Of a stretch of 64,000 bases of DNA, positions 53,065 to 61,656 are shown in pieces. Location of the stretch: the NCBI RefSeq assembly GCF_019278525.1, contig NZ_CP058986.1:2514001-2578000 (forward strand). Reading direction: 5' to 3'. The position numbers and the translations under genes were made by a program. The stretch is from Polaribacter sp. HaHaR_3_91 (GTDB taxonomy: Bacteria; Bacteroidota; Bacteroidia; Flavobacteriales; Flavobacteriaceae). The notes beneath the pieces are model-generated. The model made no database searches, was not told the DNA's origin, and worked only from the letters and a program-made list of their open reading frames with translations. Positions within the stretch are counted from its first letter, which is position 1. Every line of letters begins with the position of its first letter.

Positions 53065-53915
53065 TGAGTTTTATAGACGACATAAAAAACCGCTATAAAA
53101 GCGGAAATATTGTAGAAAAATTAATCTACATAAACCTTGCTATCTTTGTATTCACCTTGTTAACATCTGTTTTTCAAGATTTATATAAAGGTGAAATTAA
53201 TTGGGTAGTTTCATGGTTTTCTTTGGATGATAATTTTACATCATTACTGACCAAACCTTGGACTATTATTACTTATGGTTTTTTACATGCCGACTTTCTA
53301 CACATTCTTTTAAATCTAATAACTCTATACTTTGTAGGAAACTTATTCATCGAGTATTTTACACAAAAACAACTATTAACCTTCTACTTATTAGGTACTT
53401 TTTTTGGTGGTGCATTGTTTATTTTAAGCCACATCTACTTTCCTTTGTTTCAAGATCAATCTTCTATATTAGTAGGAGCTTCTGCAGGAATTTCAGCCAT
53501 ATTTATAGGAATTACCACATATATACCCAACTATCAATTAAAAATACGTTTTATTGGTTTTGTTAAACTATGGTACTTGGGCGCTATTTGGGTAGGTTTA
53601 GATATATTAGCACTCTCTGGAGGAAATGCTGGTGGACATTTTGCCCATTTAGGAGGCGCTTTATTTGGCTTTTTATATGTTCAAAGAGCTGCCAATAAAG
53701 AAATACTTATTTTCGATAAAATAGCAGCCCTATTTTCAACAAAAAAGAAACCTTTAAAAACTGTTTATAAATCGCCAAAAAAAACAGTAAAAACAAATAA
53801 AGGCACTTCTATAAACCAACAACAAATAGATGCTATTTTAGATAAAATTAGCAAGTCTGGTTATGATACTTTAACAAAAGAAGAAAAAGAATTCTTATTT
53901 AAACAAGGAAGGTAA
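53064..53915 (+). CDS. Second rhomboid-family protease
   Basis: 283 aa, about six membrane helices, with catalytic Ser in VGASAGISAIF and His in GGHFAHLGGALFGF; the N-terminal HADFLHILLNLITLYFVGN segment is conserved. After the membrane domain comes a Lys-rich cytoplasmic tail (about 225-283) that the first rhomboid lacks. The ATG overlaps the preceding stop (TAATG). The two neighbours probably have different substrates, or one is regulatory; this is open. Confidence 0.92.
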   Translation: MSFIDDIKNRYKSGNIVEKLIYINLAIFVFTLLTSVFQDLYKGEINWVVSWFSLDDNFTSLLTKPWTIITYGFLHADFLHILLNLITLYFVGNLFIEYFTQKQLLTFYLLGTFFGGALFILSHIYFPLFQDQSSILVGASAGISAIFIGITTYIPNYQLKIRFIGFVKLWYLGAIWVGLDILALSGGNAGGHFAHLGGALFGFLYVQRAANKEILIFDKIAALFSTKKKPLKTVYKSPKKTVKTNKGTSINQQQIDAILDKISKSGYDTLTKEEKEFLFKQGR

Positions 53916-53919
53916 TAGT

Positions 53920-54927
53920 ATGAAAAATTTGTCCCCCATAGATAAGGTTTTATATTTTGTAAACTCAATATTAGCAACCCTTCTATTGTTATCATATGTA
54001 CTACATTTTATATCTCCCGTTACCATACCATTTGTTGCAATTATAAGCCTTTTTGTACCTTTCTTAATGATAATTAACCTGCTTTTTGCTATTTACTGGT
54101 TAATTAAGTTAAAAAAACAATTTTTATTATCTGTTTCTGTTTTTATTATTGGAGTCTTTTTCTCATCTCCTTTTTTTAAAATTTCAGGGAACAACTCTTC
54201 TTTAAACAGCGATTTAAAAGTAATGAGTTATAATGTAAAAAGCTTCGATCTTTTTCATAAAAAAAAGGACTCAATAGTACAAGATGGTTACGAATTTATC
54301 ACTGAAAAAGACCCAGACATTATTAGCATACAAGAGTACTATAAGTCAAATAAAAACAACTTCTCTTTTCCATACAAATACGTAAAACTTCGTCCGAATA
54401 GTAAAAAATACGGAATGGCGATATACTCTAAACATAAGATTATTAATGCTGGATCTTTAGATTTAAATAGTGCTGGCAATAATATTATTTTTGCTGATAT
54501 ATTAAAGAAAAAGGATACCATCAGAATTTATAATATCCATTTAGAATCTTTAAGAATAAAGCCAAACGAAGAAAATTTTGGAGAAGAAAATTCAGAAAAA
54601 TTAATAGAGAGGGTTTCTAATTCTTTTAAAGAACAAGCAGAACAAACTATTCAATTTTTAGCGCATGAGAAACAGTGGAAAGGGAAAAAAATTGTTTGTG
54701 GAGACTTTAACAATACAAGTTATTCATGGGTATATAACCAAATAGCAAAAGATAAAAAGGATACTTATATAGAATCTGGTAAAGGTTTTGGTAAAACCTA
54801 TGATTACTGGTTTCCTATGAGAATAGATTTCATTTTAACCGACCAAGAGGCAATTAGCAACAAGTTTACAACCTATTCAGAAAAATACTCAGACCATTTT
54901 CCTGTTATGGCAAAAATTAATTGGTAA
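53920..54927 (+). CDS. Membrane-anchored endonuclease/exonuclease/phosphatase family protein
   Basis: 335 aa. Two to three N-terminal membrane helices (about 8-95), then an EEP (DNase I-like) domain with MSYNVKSFD, ISIQEYYKS (metal-binding Glu), YNIHLES, VCGDFNNTSYSW (GDFN) and a C-terminal SDHFPV. It may hydrolyse nucleic acid or phospholipid/sphingomyelin phosphate esters outside the inner membrane. The substrate is unknown. It is the last gene of the mutL-rhomboid operon. Confidence 0.88.
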   Translation: MKNLSPIDKVLYFVNSILATLLLLSYVLHFISPVTIPFVAIISLFVPFLMIINLLFAIYWLIKLKKQFLLSVSVFIIGVFFSSPFFKISGNNSSLNSDLKVMSYNVKSFDLFHKKKDSIVQDGYEFITEKDPDIISIQEYYKSNKNNFSFPYKYVKLRPNSKKYGMAIYSKHKIINAGSLDLNSAGNNIIFADILKKKDTIRIYNIHLESLRIKPNEENFGEENSEKLIERVSNSFKEQAEQTIQFLAHEKQWKGKKIVCGDFNNTSYSWVYNQIAKDKKDTYIESGKGFGKTYDYWFPMRIDFILTDQEAISNKFTTYSEKYSDHFPVMAKINW

Positions 54928-54932
54928 AATTA

Positions 54933-56102
54933 TTAATAGCTTCTTTTCTCTATAATCTTATGCGCTTTACTTTCAATCTTTTTATGCAACAAACCAGCCA
55001 TTGCTAAAAAGAAGTACTTAAATCGTGCAACTTTCAAAGCAAAATAGCTAAATTTCAAAAGTTTCCCGAATTCTTTTTTTAAATCCTCATCATATTTTTT
55101 TAATGAAGATTCAGAAAAATCATCATTTTTTAAACATCTGTCAATATTTTTTGCAGCAATAATGCCAGACATCATTCCTGTACCGATTCCTTCTTTGTAA
55201 AAAGCATTTGCTAAACCAGCGGCATCTCCCACTAATAAAAATCGATCATTAGAAGTTTTATGATTACCAAAATGAAATGGAATTGACCAACCTCTCCAAT
55301 TATTAACTTTAGTAGCATTCTTAAATTTATTTTTAACTTTTTTATGGTTTTTAATAATATTCTGAATTTCATCAACTAAATTAACACCATACTTTTTTAT
55401 ATGATCTGAACGCCCACCCAAACTAATATTTACTTGTCCATCAGATAAAGGAAAAACATAAAAAAATAAGAGCATTTTTTTATAAACCATTCTTACTTCT
55501 GCTGCGTTTCCTGTTGGCAAATCTTTTACTCCTTTATAATATGCACTAACAAAAGTTGATGCTAACTTTCTATCAACTTTTGTCTTCGCTAATTTATTAG
55601 CAACAATAGATTTAGCTCCATCTGCCCCCACTACAAATTGTGATATTATTTCTTTACCATTTTTTAATTTAATAAAAACACCTTCTGGTACTTCTCTAAT
55701 TTCTTTAACCCCACTTCCAAATTGTTGATTGGCATAAACATCTGATAAGTGACTTACCAAAAATTGATCAAAATCGATACGTTTAGCATAGGAAATAATC
55801 ATATTTCTATCATCACTTTCTTTAAATACAATCTTTGAAGTATTATTTAAATGCAAACTAATTTTTTTACTGTGTATAAACTTTGGGTGTTTTAAAAAAC
55901 TAGCAAATAAATCATCTCCCAAAAACTTCATAGCTTTAAAAGCATATAGAATTAAACCGTCCCCACAAGTTTTATCCCTAGGAAAAGTAGATTTATCAAT
56001 AATATAATGTGGTATTTTTAACTTTGATAACTGTATAGAAGTGGCAGCTCCAGAAGGTCCTGCACCAATAATACAAACAGTTGTTTTTTCAATTTTATTC
56101 AT
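54933..56102 (-). CDS. FAD-dependent oxidoreductase, geranylgeranyl reductase family
   Basis: 389 aa. N-terminal Rossmann FAD motif VCIIGAGPSGAATSIQLSKL, PRDKTCGDGL typical of geranylgeranyl reductase-type flavoproteins, VVGADGAKSIVANKL, and a late DAAGLANAFYKEGIGTGMMSG (the second FAD motif GD at LLVGDAAG). The family saturates isoprenoid chains or hydroxylates aromatic compounds such as menaquinone or pigment precursors. The substrate is not visible here. It is convergent with the EEP gene. Confidence 0.85.
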   Translation of the reverse strand: MNKIEKTTVCIIGAGPSGAATSIQLSKLKIPHYIIDKSTFPRDKTCGDGLILYAFKAMKFLGDDLFASFLKHPKFIHSKKISLHLNNTSKIVFKESDDRNMIISYAKRIDFDQFLVSHLSDVYANQQFGSGVKEIREVPEGVFIKLKNGKEIISQFVVGADGAKSIVANKLAKTKVDRKLASTFVSAYYKGVKDLPTGNAAEVRMVYKKMLLFFYVFPLSDGQVNISLGGRSDHIKKYGVNLVDEIQNIIKNHKKVKNKFKNATKVNNWRGWSIPFHFGNHKTSNDRFLLVGDAAGLANAFYKEGIGTGMMSGIIAAKNIDRCLKNDDFSESSLKKYDEDLKKEFGKLLKFSYFALKVARFKYFFLAMAGLLHKKIESKAHKIIEKRSY

Positions 56103-56140
56103 AACTAAAAGGAAGCCGTATTAAAAACTACTTATAACCC

Positions 56141-56638
56141 CTATAATTTTAATACGTATTTTGTTTCTGGTTGATTTTCATCATTTATAAATTCATTAAC
56201 AATCATAAAATTGTTTTTTTGTAAAATGATTGCAGATGCTTTATTTTCATCTACCACATAAGCAATAATGTATTTAATTTTAATTTGCTTACAATAAGAA
56301 ACTAATCCGAAGCAAACCTCAGAACCAAAACCTAAATTCCAAAATTCTTCTAAAAAGCGATATCCAATTTCATCGTCTAGATTGTCTTTAACCAAGGCCA
56401 CTGTTCCTATAAATTGATTGTCCGTTTTCCTGATAATAGCGTAAACCCGAAAGTCATTTTTAGGGATATTATATTTTAAAATTAAAGCTTTTAACTCAAT
56501 TTCATTTTCAATATAGCTCTTTGGGTTTCCTATAGCATATTTTAAAACATTTGCATTACTTTCTAGTTTATGAAATGCATCTAAATCTTCTACATTTAGT
56601 CTCCTAATAATTAACCTTTCCGTTTCAAAAATCATCAA
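56141..56638 (-). CDS. GNAT-family N-acetyltransferase
   Basis: 165 aa with the GNAT (RimJ/RimL type) pattern. The start FETERLIIRRLNVEDLDAFHKL is typical; IGTVALVKDNLDDEIGYRFLEEFWNLGFGSEVCFGLVSYC holds the acetyl-CoA loop region (the Q/RxxGxG/A motif is weak: NLGFGSE), then KYIIAYVVDENKASAIILQKNNF. It acetylates a protein N-terminus or small molecule; the target is unknown. It is divergent from mtaB; a plus-strand promoter for mtaB lies just upstream of its start. Confidence 0.85.
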   Translation of the reverse strand: MMIFETERLIIRRLNVEDLDAFHKLESNANVLKYAIGNPKSYIENEIELKALILKYNIPKNDFRVYAIIRKTDNQFIGTVALVKDNLDDEIGYRFLEEFWNLGFGSEVCFGLVSYCKQIKIKYIIAYVVDENKASAIILQKNNFMIVNEFINDENQPETKYVLKL

Positions 56639-56646
56639 TAATATCG

Positions 56647-56654
56647 TACTTTTG
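56647..56654 (+). promoter_or_regulatory. -7 promoter element upstream of mtaB
   Basis: TACTTTTG matches TANNTTTG, about 105 nt before the mtaB ATG and only 8 nt beyond the divergent GNAT start. Confidence 0.5.
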
Positions 56655-56758
56655 CGCTTCTAAACTGTTTTATACAGTATTTGTAAATATACAATTTTGA
56701 ACTTTAAGAAATAAATCCTTTTTTAAAGTTTTGTTTTTTGTTAAACAACCTTATTAGA

Positions 56759-58093
56759 ATGAATGCAGATAAAAAAGTTGCCTTTTACACTTTAGGATGC
56801 AAATTAAATTTTTCAGAAACGTCTACTATTGCTCGTAATTTTGTGAGTGAAGGTTTTAATCGTGTCGATTTTGAAGAAAAAGCAGACGTGTATGTTATAA
56901 ATACCTGTTCTGTTACAGATAATGCTGATAAACGCTTTAAAACCATTGTAAAAAATGCTTTAAAGAAAAATGATGACGCTTTTTTAATAGCAGTTGGTTG
57001 CTATGCGCAATTAAAACCAGAAGAATTAGCAGCTGTAGATGGTGTAGACTTAGTTTTGGGAGCTACAGAAAAGTTTAATGTTACCAGTTATATAAACGAT
57101 TTAACTAAAAATAATGTTGGTGAAGTTCACTCTTGTGAAATTTCTGATGCAGATTTTTACGTAGGTTCTTATTCTATTGGAGATAGAACACGTGCGTTTT
57201 TAAAAGTACAAGATGGTTGCGATTATAAATGTACCTATTGTACAATACCGCTAGCACGTGGAATTTCTAGAAGCGATACTTTAGAAAATGTAATAGAAAA
57301 CGCCAAAGAAATATCATCAAAAGGAATTAAAGAAATTGTTTTAACAGGTGTTAATATTGGTGATTACGGTAAAGGTGAATTTGGTAACAAAAAGCACGAA
57401 CATACGTTCTTAGAACTTGTAAAAGAATTAGATAAAGTAGAGGGAATACACCGTTTAAGAATTTCGTCTATAGAGCCTAATTTACTAAGAGATGAAACGA
57501 TTGAGTTTGTATCTAAATCGGACTCTTTTGTACCTCATTTTCATATTCCTTTGCAATCTGGTAGCGATGCGCTACTTAAGAAAATGAAGCGTAGGTATTT
57601 AACCAATACATATACAAACAGAGTAACAAGAATTAAAGAAGTAATGCCTAACGCTTGTATTGGTGTAGACGTTATAGTTGGGTTTCCTGGTGAAACAGAT
57701 GAACTGTTTTTAGAAACGTACAACTATTTAAACGAGATGGACATTTCTTACTTACATGTTTTTACCTACTCTGAAAGACCTAATACAGAAGCAGTACATC
57801 TAGAAGGTGTCGTTCCTAAAAAAGTACGTGCAAAACGCAGTAAAATGCTACGTGGTTTATCCGCTAAAAAAAGACGTGCTTTTTATGAAAGTCAGTTAGG
57901 AAATACGCTAACCGTTTTATTTGAAAATGAAAATAAAGAGGGGTATATAAACGGTTTTACAGAAAATTATGTTAAAGTTAAAACACCTTGGAACCCAGAA
58001 TTAGTAAATACGTTACATACTATTACACTTACTGAAATTGATGAAGATGGTCTGGTTAGGTTTAATTTTGAAAACAATAGCGTTACAATTTAA
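56759..58093 (+). CDS. mtaB: tRNA t6A37 methylthiotransferase MtaB
   Basis: 444 aa from the ATG at 56759 (MNADKKVAFYTLGCKLNFSE); an upstream TTG is less likely. A radical-SAM enzyme of the MiaB/RimO/MtaB family. The N-terminal UPF0004 domain has Cys in LGCKLNFSET, NTCSVTDNAD and VGCYAQ; the radical-SAM domain has GCDYKCTYCTIPLARG; the C-terminal part is TRAM-like. MtaB adds a methylthio group to N6-threonylcarbamoyladenosine 37 of ANN-decoding tRNAs. GCKLNFSET and QDGCDYKCTYC are typical of MtaB more than MiaB or RimO. Confidence 0.92.
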   Translation: MNADKKVAFYTLGCKLNFSETSTIARNFVSEGFNRVDFEEKADVYVINTCSVTDNADKRFKTIVKNALKKNDDAFLIAVGCYAQLKPEELAAVDGVDLVLGATEKFNVTSYINDLTKNNVGEVHSCEISDADFYVGSYSIGDRTRAFLKVQDGCDYKCTYCTIPLARGISRSDTLENVIENAKEISSKGIKEIVLTGVNIGDYGKGEFGNKKHEHTFLELVKELDKVEGIHRLRISSIEPNLLRDETIEFVSKSDSFVPHFHIPLQSGSDALLKKMKRRYLTNTYTNRVTRIKEVMPNACIGVDVIVGFPGETDELFLETYNYLNEMDISYLHVFTYSERPNTEAVHLEGVVPKKVRAKRSKMLRGLSAKKRRAFYESQLGNTLTVLFENENKEGYINGFTENYVKVKTPWNPELVNTLHTITLTEIDEDGLVRFNFENNSVTI

Positions 58094-58123
58094 AATGTAA
58101 TTGCTACATTAAAATAAATAGAT

Positions 58124-58783
58124 ATGAAAAAGATTCCAATATACTTGGTACCTGGTTTAGCAGCTGGACCAGAAATTTTTGAAAACTTAGAATTATCAAA
58201 AGATAAATATGACGTTCATTATTTAGAGTGGATAACACCCATAGCACAAGAAGAGTCTATTGCTAATTATGCAATGAGAATGAGCGAAGAAGTAAAAGAA
58301 GAAAACCCTGTTTTAGTAGGTGTTTCTTTTGGCGGAATTATGGTACAAGAAATGAGTAAATATCTAGATGTTAAAAAAGTTATTATTATATCTAGCGTAA
58401 AACACCATAAAGAATTGCCAAAGAGATTTGAATTTGTGAAATTTACAAAAGCTTACAAATTCTTTCCTACAAAAGTTGTTTCAAATTTTGAAGATTATGC
58501 GCAATATTTTTTAGGAAAATCGTTAAAGAAGAGAGCAGATATATATAAAAAGTATCTTTCTGTTAGAAGCGAATTGTATTTAAACTGGTCTATTGGCACC
58601 ATTATTAGATGGGTACAAACAGAAAAAGACCAAAACATTACTCATATTCACGGCACAAGTGATCATGTATTTCCTATAAAAAACATAAAAAATTGTATAC
58701 AAATAGAAGGTGGTAGCCATATTATGATTATCACTAAAGCCAAAAAATTAACTAAAATTATTAACGATACTTTAACTAGTTAA
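58124..58783 (+). CDS. Alpha/beta hydrolase
   Basis: 219 aa with no signal peptide. The serine hydrolase nucleophile elbow is VGVSFGGIMVQE (GxSxG); the oxyanion region LVPGLAAGPEIFENL is at the N-terminus, and the catalytic Asp and His are likely in HGTSDHVFP and EGGSHIMI. It may be an esterase or thioesterase. The substrate is unknown. It starts 30 nt after mtaB on the same strand. Confidence 0.85.
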   Translation: MKKIPIYLVPGLAAGPEIFENLELSKDKYDVHYLEWITPIAQEESIANYAMRMSEEVKEENPVLVGVSFGGIMVQEMSKYLDVKKVIIISSVKHHKELPKRFEFVKFTKAYKFFPTKVVSNFEDYAQYFLGKSLKKRADIYKKYLSVRSELYLNWSIGTIIRWVQTEKDQNITHIHGTSDHVFPIKNIKNCIQIEGGSHIMIITKAKKLTKIINDTLTS

Positions 58784-58828
58784 AATACAGGTCATCCTTA
58801 TTTTTAAATCACAAAAAATTGCAATCTC

Positions 58829-59731
58829 ATGAATAAATCACTCCGTTTTCTTTCACTACTTAGCATTTTAATAATTGCTTTTTTATTTTATAATGGCATA
58901 AATAAAAATGAAACAGACCCGCAAACAAGTACGCATGCAACATATAAAATAAAAGCGTTAAAACTACCTAATAATTTAAATCTTGCAGGTGAAAGCGTTC
59001 CTTTAGAAATTCCTGATGTTAAAGAAAGAATGGAGAGAGAACTGTTAGTTAATACCTATTGGCAATCTAATGGATTATTATTGATAAAGAGAGCTAATAA
59101 GTACTTTCCTATTTTAGAACCATTGCTTAAAAAATATGGTTTACCAGACGATTTTAAATTTTTAGCCTTGGCAGAAAGTGCTTTTATAGATGAAACGTCT
59201 AACGTAGGTGCAGCAGGTATGTGGCATTTTATGAAGGCAACAGGTAAAGAATACGGATTAGAGATTAATAGTAATGTAGATGAGCGTTACGATATTCAAA
59301 AATCGACAAAAGTAGCTGCTGAGTATTTAAAAAAATCTCAAAAACGTTTTAATTCTTGGACTTTAGCTGCCGCTGCATATAATGCAGGAAACTATGGCGT
59401 TAGTAAAAGATTAGATGAGCAAGAAGTAACTAATTATTACGATGCTAAATTGCCAGATGAAACCGAAAGATATGTATTAAGAATTATTGCTTTAAAAGAA
59501 GTAATAAGCAATCCAAAAAAATATGGTTTTGTCTTTGAAAATGAAGACTTATATACCTTAGCAAAAACAAGAACTATAAAAGTTGATACAGCAATATCTA
59601 ACATTACACATTTTGCCAAAAAATTCGGAATGAATTATAAAGAGTTTAAAATTCATAACCCTTGGTTAAGAGAAAATAAACTAAACAATAAAAGTAGAAA
59701 GGTATACGAGATTAAAATACCTATTAACTAA
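58829..59731 (+). CDS. Lytic transglycosylase, SLT domain
   Basis: 300 aa. N-terminal membrane/signal helix (about 5-22), then a Soluble Lytic Transglycosylase domain (about 85-230) with catalytic Glu in KFLALAESAFIDE, VGAAGMWHFMKATG, ERYDIQKSTKVAAEYLKK and AAAAYNAGNYGVSKRL. The C-terminal stretch (about 245-300) resembles a degenerate LysM segment (NITHFAKKFGMNYKEFKIHNPWL). It cuts peptidoglycan glycan strands to give anhydromuramyl ends, as in MltD. It is convergent with the YwbE gene. Confidence 0.9.
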   Translation: MNKSLRFLSLLSILIIAFLFYNGINKNETDPQTSTHATYKIKALKLPNNLNLAGESVPLEIPDVKERMERELLVNTYWQSNGLLLIKRANKYFPILEPLLKKYGLPDDFKFLALAESAFIDETSNVGAAGMWHFMKATGKEYGLEINSNVDERYDIQKSTKVAAEYLKKSQKRFNSWTLAAAAYNAGNYGVSKRLDEQEVTNYYDAKLPDETERYVLRIIALKEVISNPKKYGFVFENEDLYTLAKTRTIKVDTAISNITHFAKKFGMNYKEFKIHNPWLRENKLNNKSRKVYEIKIPIN

Positions 59732-59739
59732 AATAGTTA

Positions 59740-59937
59740 TTATTCAATAATATTTTTAATTCTACCTACCAACCCAGATTCTAACTGAACTTTAATACCA
59801 TACGGATGGTTTTGAGATTTAGTTAGAATTTTTGCTATAACACCTTCTGTTAATTCTCCACTTCGTTGATGTGGTTTCTGTACAATTTCTACAAATAAGC
59901 CAATCTTAACATTTTTTCTTTGTCTTCCGTCTATCAT
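59740..59937 (-). CDS. YwbE-family protein
   Basis: 65 aa matching the short YwbE (DUF2196) family: GRQRKNVKIGLFVEIVQK, RSGELTEGVIAKILTKS, HPYGIKVQLESGLVGRIK. It folds as a small beta-barrel and has no assigned function; KOW/TRAM-like RNA binding is possible. It lies just downstream of the first cold-shock gene, beyond that gene's terminator. Confidence 0.85.
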   Translation of the reverse strand: MIDGRQRKNVKIGLFVEIVQKPHQRSGELTEGVIAKILTKSQNHPYGIKVQLESGLVGRIKNIIE

Positions 59938-59962
59938 AAATACAGTTTTAAAATACTAAAAT

Positions 59963-59993
59963 AAAAAAAGCCTATCAATATTGATAGGCTTTT
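59963..59993 (-). terminator. Terminator of the downstream cold-shock gene copy
   Basis: GCCTATCAAT-ATTGATAGGC (59970-59989) is a perfect palindrome flanked by an A-run (U-tract on the minus strand). It is nearly identical to the hairpin at 60342-60373. Confidence 0.85.
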
Positions 59994-60024
59994 AGATAAA
60001 AAATTAACTAGTAATAAATATATA

Positions 60025-60216
60025 TTATAATACTCTTACGTTTACTGCGTTTAATCCTTTTTTTCCATCTTGTAAGTCGAATTCAACTTCATCGTTTTCA
60101 CGAATTTCATCGATTAATCCTGATACATGTACAAAATGTTCTTTGTTTGATCCTTCTTCCGTGATAAATCCAAATCCTTTAGATTCATTGAAAAATTTTA
60201 CGATTCCTTTATTCAT
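60025..60216 (-). CDS. Cold-shock protein, copy 1
   Basis: 63 aa CSD protein with RNP-1-like KGFGFITEEG and RNP-2-like HFVHVSGL motifs. It binds single-stranded RNA/DNA and melts RNA secondary structure. The protein differs from copy 2 only at residue 5 (Ile versus Thr). Leader, coding part and terminator are all duplicated in tandem. The 5' leader has a conserved 7-bp hairpin near the start (60231-60254). Confidence 0.93.
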   Translation of the reverse strand: MNKGIVKFFNESKGFGFITEEGSNKEHFVHVSGLIDEIRENDEVEFDLQDGKKGLNAVNVRVL

Positions 60217-60230
60217 AATAAAAATTATTT

Positions 60231-60254
60231 GTTGTCAATTTAATTACTAACAAC
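60231..60254 (-). promoter_or_regulatory. Leader hairpin of cold-shock copy 1
   Basis: On the RNA, GUUGUUA pairs with UGACAAC (one U-G wobble) around a 10-nt loop, 14 nt before the start codon. The equivalent hairpin in copy 2 is perfect. Confidence 0.5.
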
Positions 60255-60267
60255 ATTTATATAATAA

Positions 60268-60275
60268 CAAATGTA
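60268..60275 (-). promoter_or_regulatory. -7 promoter element of cold-shock copy 1
   Basis: TACATTTG on the minus strand, 51 nt before the ATG; the same element precedes copy 2 within a conserved block (GGCATTACATTTG). Confidence 0.6.
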
Positions 60276-60341
60276 ATGCCAAAATTTGAATAACAGAGTA
60301 ATTTTTTATGATACTTTATTTATTCTGAATTATTACAGCAT

Positions 60342-60373
60342 AAAAAAAGCCTATCAATAAATTGATAGGCTTT
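60342..60373 (-). terminator. Terminator of cold-shock copy 2
   Basis: GCCTATCAAT-AA-ATTGATAGGC (60349-60370) with A-run giving the minus-strand U-tract. Confidence 0.85.
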
Positions 60374-60405
60374 TAGTTAAAAAATTAACTAGTAATAAAT
60401 ATATA

Positions 60406-60597
60406 TTATAATACTCTTACGTTTACTGCGTTTAATCCTTTTTTTCCATCTTGTAAGTCGAATTCAACCTCATCGTTTTCACGAATCTCATCGATTAATC
60501 CTGAAACATGTACAAAATGTTCTTTGTTTGATCCTTCTTCAGTGATAAATCCAAATCCTTTAGATTCATTGAAAAATTTTACGGTACCTTTATTCAT
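60406..60597 (-). CDS. Cold-shock protein, copy 2
   Basis: 63 aa from the ATG at 60595-60597 (MNKGTVKFFNESKGFGF); a longer frame upstream runs through the conserved leader and is rejected. It is almost identical to copy 1, with the same RNP motifs and a few synonymous differences. It has its own promoter and terminator, so the two genes are separate units made by tandem duplication. Confidence 0.93.
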   Translation of the reverse strand: MNKGTVKFFNESKGFGFITEEGSNKEHFVHVSGLIDEIRENDEVEFDLQDGKKGLNAVNVRVL

Positions 60598-60613
60598 AAT
60601 AAAAAAATATTGT

Positions 60614-60637
60614 GTTGTTAAATTAATTCCTAACAAC
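60614..60637 (-). promoter_or_regulatory. Leader hairpin of cold-shock copy 2
   Basis: GUUGUUA and UAACAAC pair perfectly (7 bp) around a 10-nt loop, 16 nt before the start codon. It is conserved with copy 1 although the spacer sequences diverged. Confidence 0.55.
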
Positions 60638-60650
60638 GTTTATTGAATTG

Positions 60651-60658
60651 CAAATGTA
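60651..60658 (-). promoter_or_regulatory. -7 promoter element of cold-shock copy 2
   Basis: TACATTTG on the minus strand, 53 nt before the ATG. Confidence 0.6.
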
Positions 60659-60714
60659 ATGCCAAAAATTAACAATCCTATCAAAATAATTAAGTTTTTT
60701 TTAAAACGGCAACA

Positions 60715-61656
60715 CTAAACACTAATTACTAGTGATTTAACTACATTAAATTCATCAACAATCTCTTTTAGAACGTCTTTTACTGGTTTTATTTCATGAA
60801 TTAAACCAGCAATTTGACCAATTTCTAACTCACCTTCATCTAAATCTCCCTCAAACATTCCTTTTTTAGATCTTGCTCTACCTAATAATTCTATTAAATT
60901 TTCTTTAGTTGGGTTCTGTTTATATAATTCTTGTACATCATTATAAAATTTATTTTTCACCAAACGAACTGGTGCTAATTCTTTTAACGTTAACTGTGTG
61001 TCTCCGTCTTTAACGGTAACAATGGTATTTTTAAAATTAATATGAGCAGAAGACTCTAACGTTGCAGCAAACCTACTTCCTATCTGTACACCATCTGCAC
61101 CTAAAACCATAGCCGCCAACATCCCTCTTCCGGTTCCTATTCCACCAGCCGCAATTACAGGTATTTTAACTTGCTCTTTTACCATTGGTATTAAAGTAAA
61201 AGTAGTTGTTTCTTCCCTCCCATTATGTCCGCCTGCCTCAAAACCTTCACAAACAACAGCATCTACACCTGCCACTTCTGCTTTTAAAGCAAACTTAACA
61301 GAACTTACAACATGTACAACCGTAACTCCTTTCTCCTTTAAAAAGGACGTCCAAGTTTTTGGATTTCCTGCAGAAGTAAAAACAATCTTTACGCCTTCTT
61401 CTACAATAATATCCATTATTTTTTCAATATCTGGATACAGCATTGGTACATTTACACCAAAAGGCTTTGAAGTTGCTTTTTTACATTTAATAATGTGTTC
61501 TCTTAAAACATCTGGATACATAGAACCTGCACCAATTAAACCTAAACCACCTGCATTAGAAACTGCTGAAGCTAATTTCCATCCAGAAACCCAAATCATG
61601 CCTCCTTGTACAATCGGGTATTTTATATTGAAAAGAGTTGTTATTTTATTAGTCAT
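60715..61656 (-). CDS. Nitronate monooxygenase / FabK-like flavin oxidoreductase
   Basis: 313 aa TIM-barrel FMN enzyme. Visible: YPIVQGGMIWVSG at the N-terminus, SNAGGLGLIGAGSM, VCEGFEAGGHNGREETTTFTL (active-site His), IPVIAAGGIGTGRGMLAAMVLGADGVQIGSRF (FMN phosphate site). The family covers 2-nitropropane dioxygenases and enoyl-ACP reductase II (FabK). Without a fatty-acid gene context the nitronate monooxygenase name is a default. It overlaps the subtilase stop by 1 nt, so the two are coupled. Confidence 0.88.
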   Translation of the reverse strand: MTNKITTLFNIKYPIVQGGMIWVSGWKLASAVSNAGGLGLIGAGSMYPDVLREHIIKCKKATSKPFGVNVPMLYPDIEKIMDIIVEEGVKIVFTSAGNPKTWTSFLKEKGVTVVHVVSSVKFALKAEVAGVDAVVCEGFEAGGHNGREETTTFTLIPMVKEQVKIPVIAAGGIGTGRGMLAAMVLGADGVQIGSRFAATLESSAHINFKNTIVTVKDGDTQLTLKELAPVRLVKNKFYNDVQELYKQNPTKENLIELLGRARSKKGMFEGDLDEGELEIGQIAGLIHEIKPVKDVLKEIVDEFNVVKSLVISV

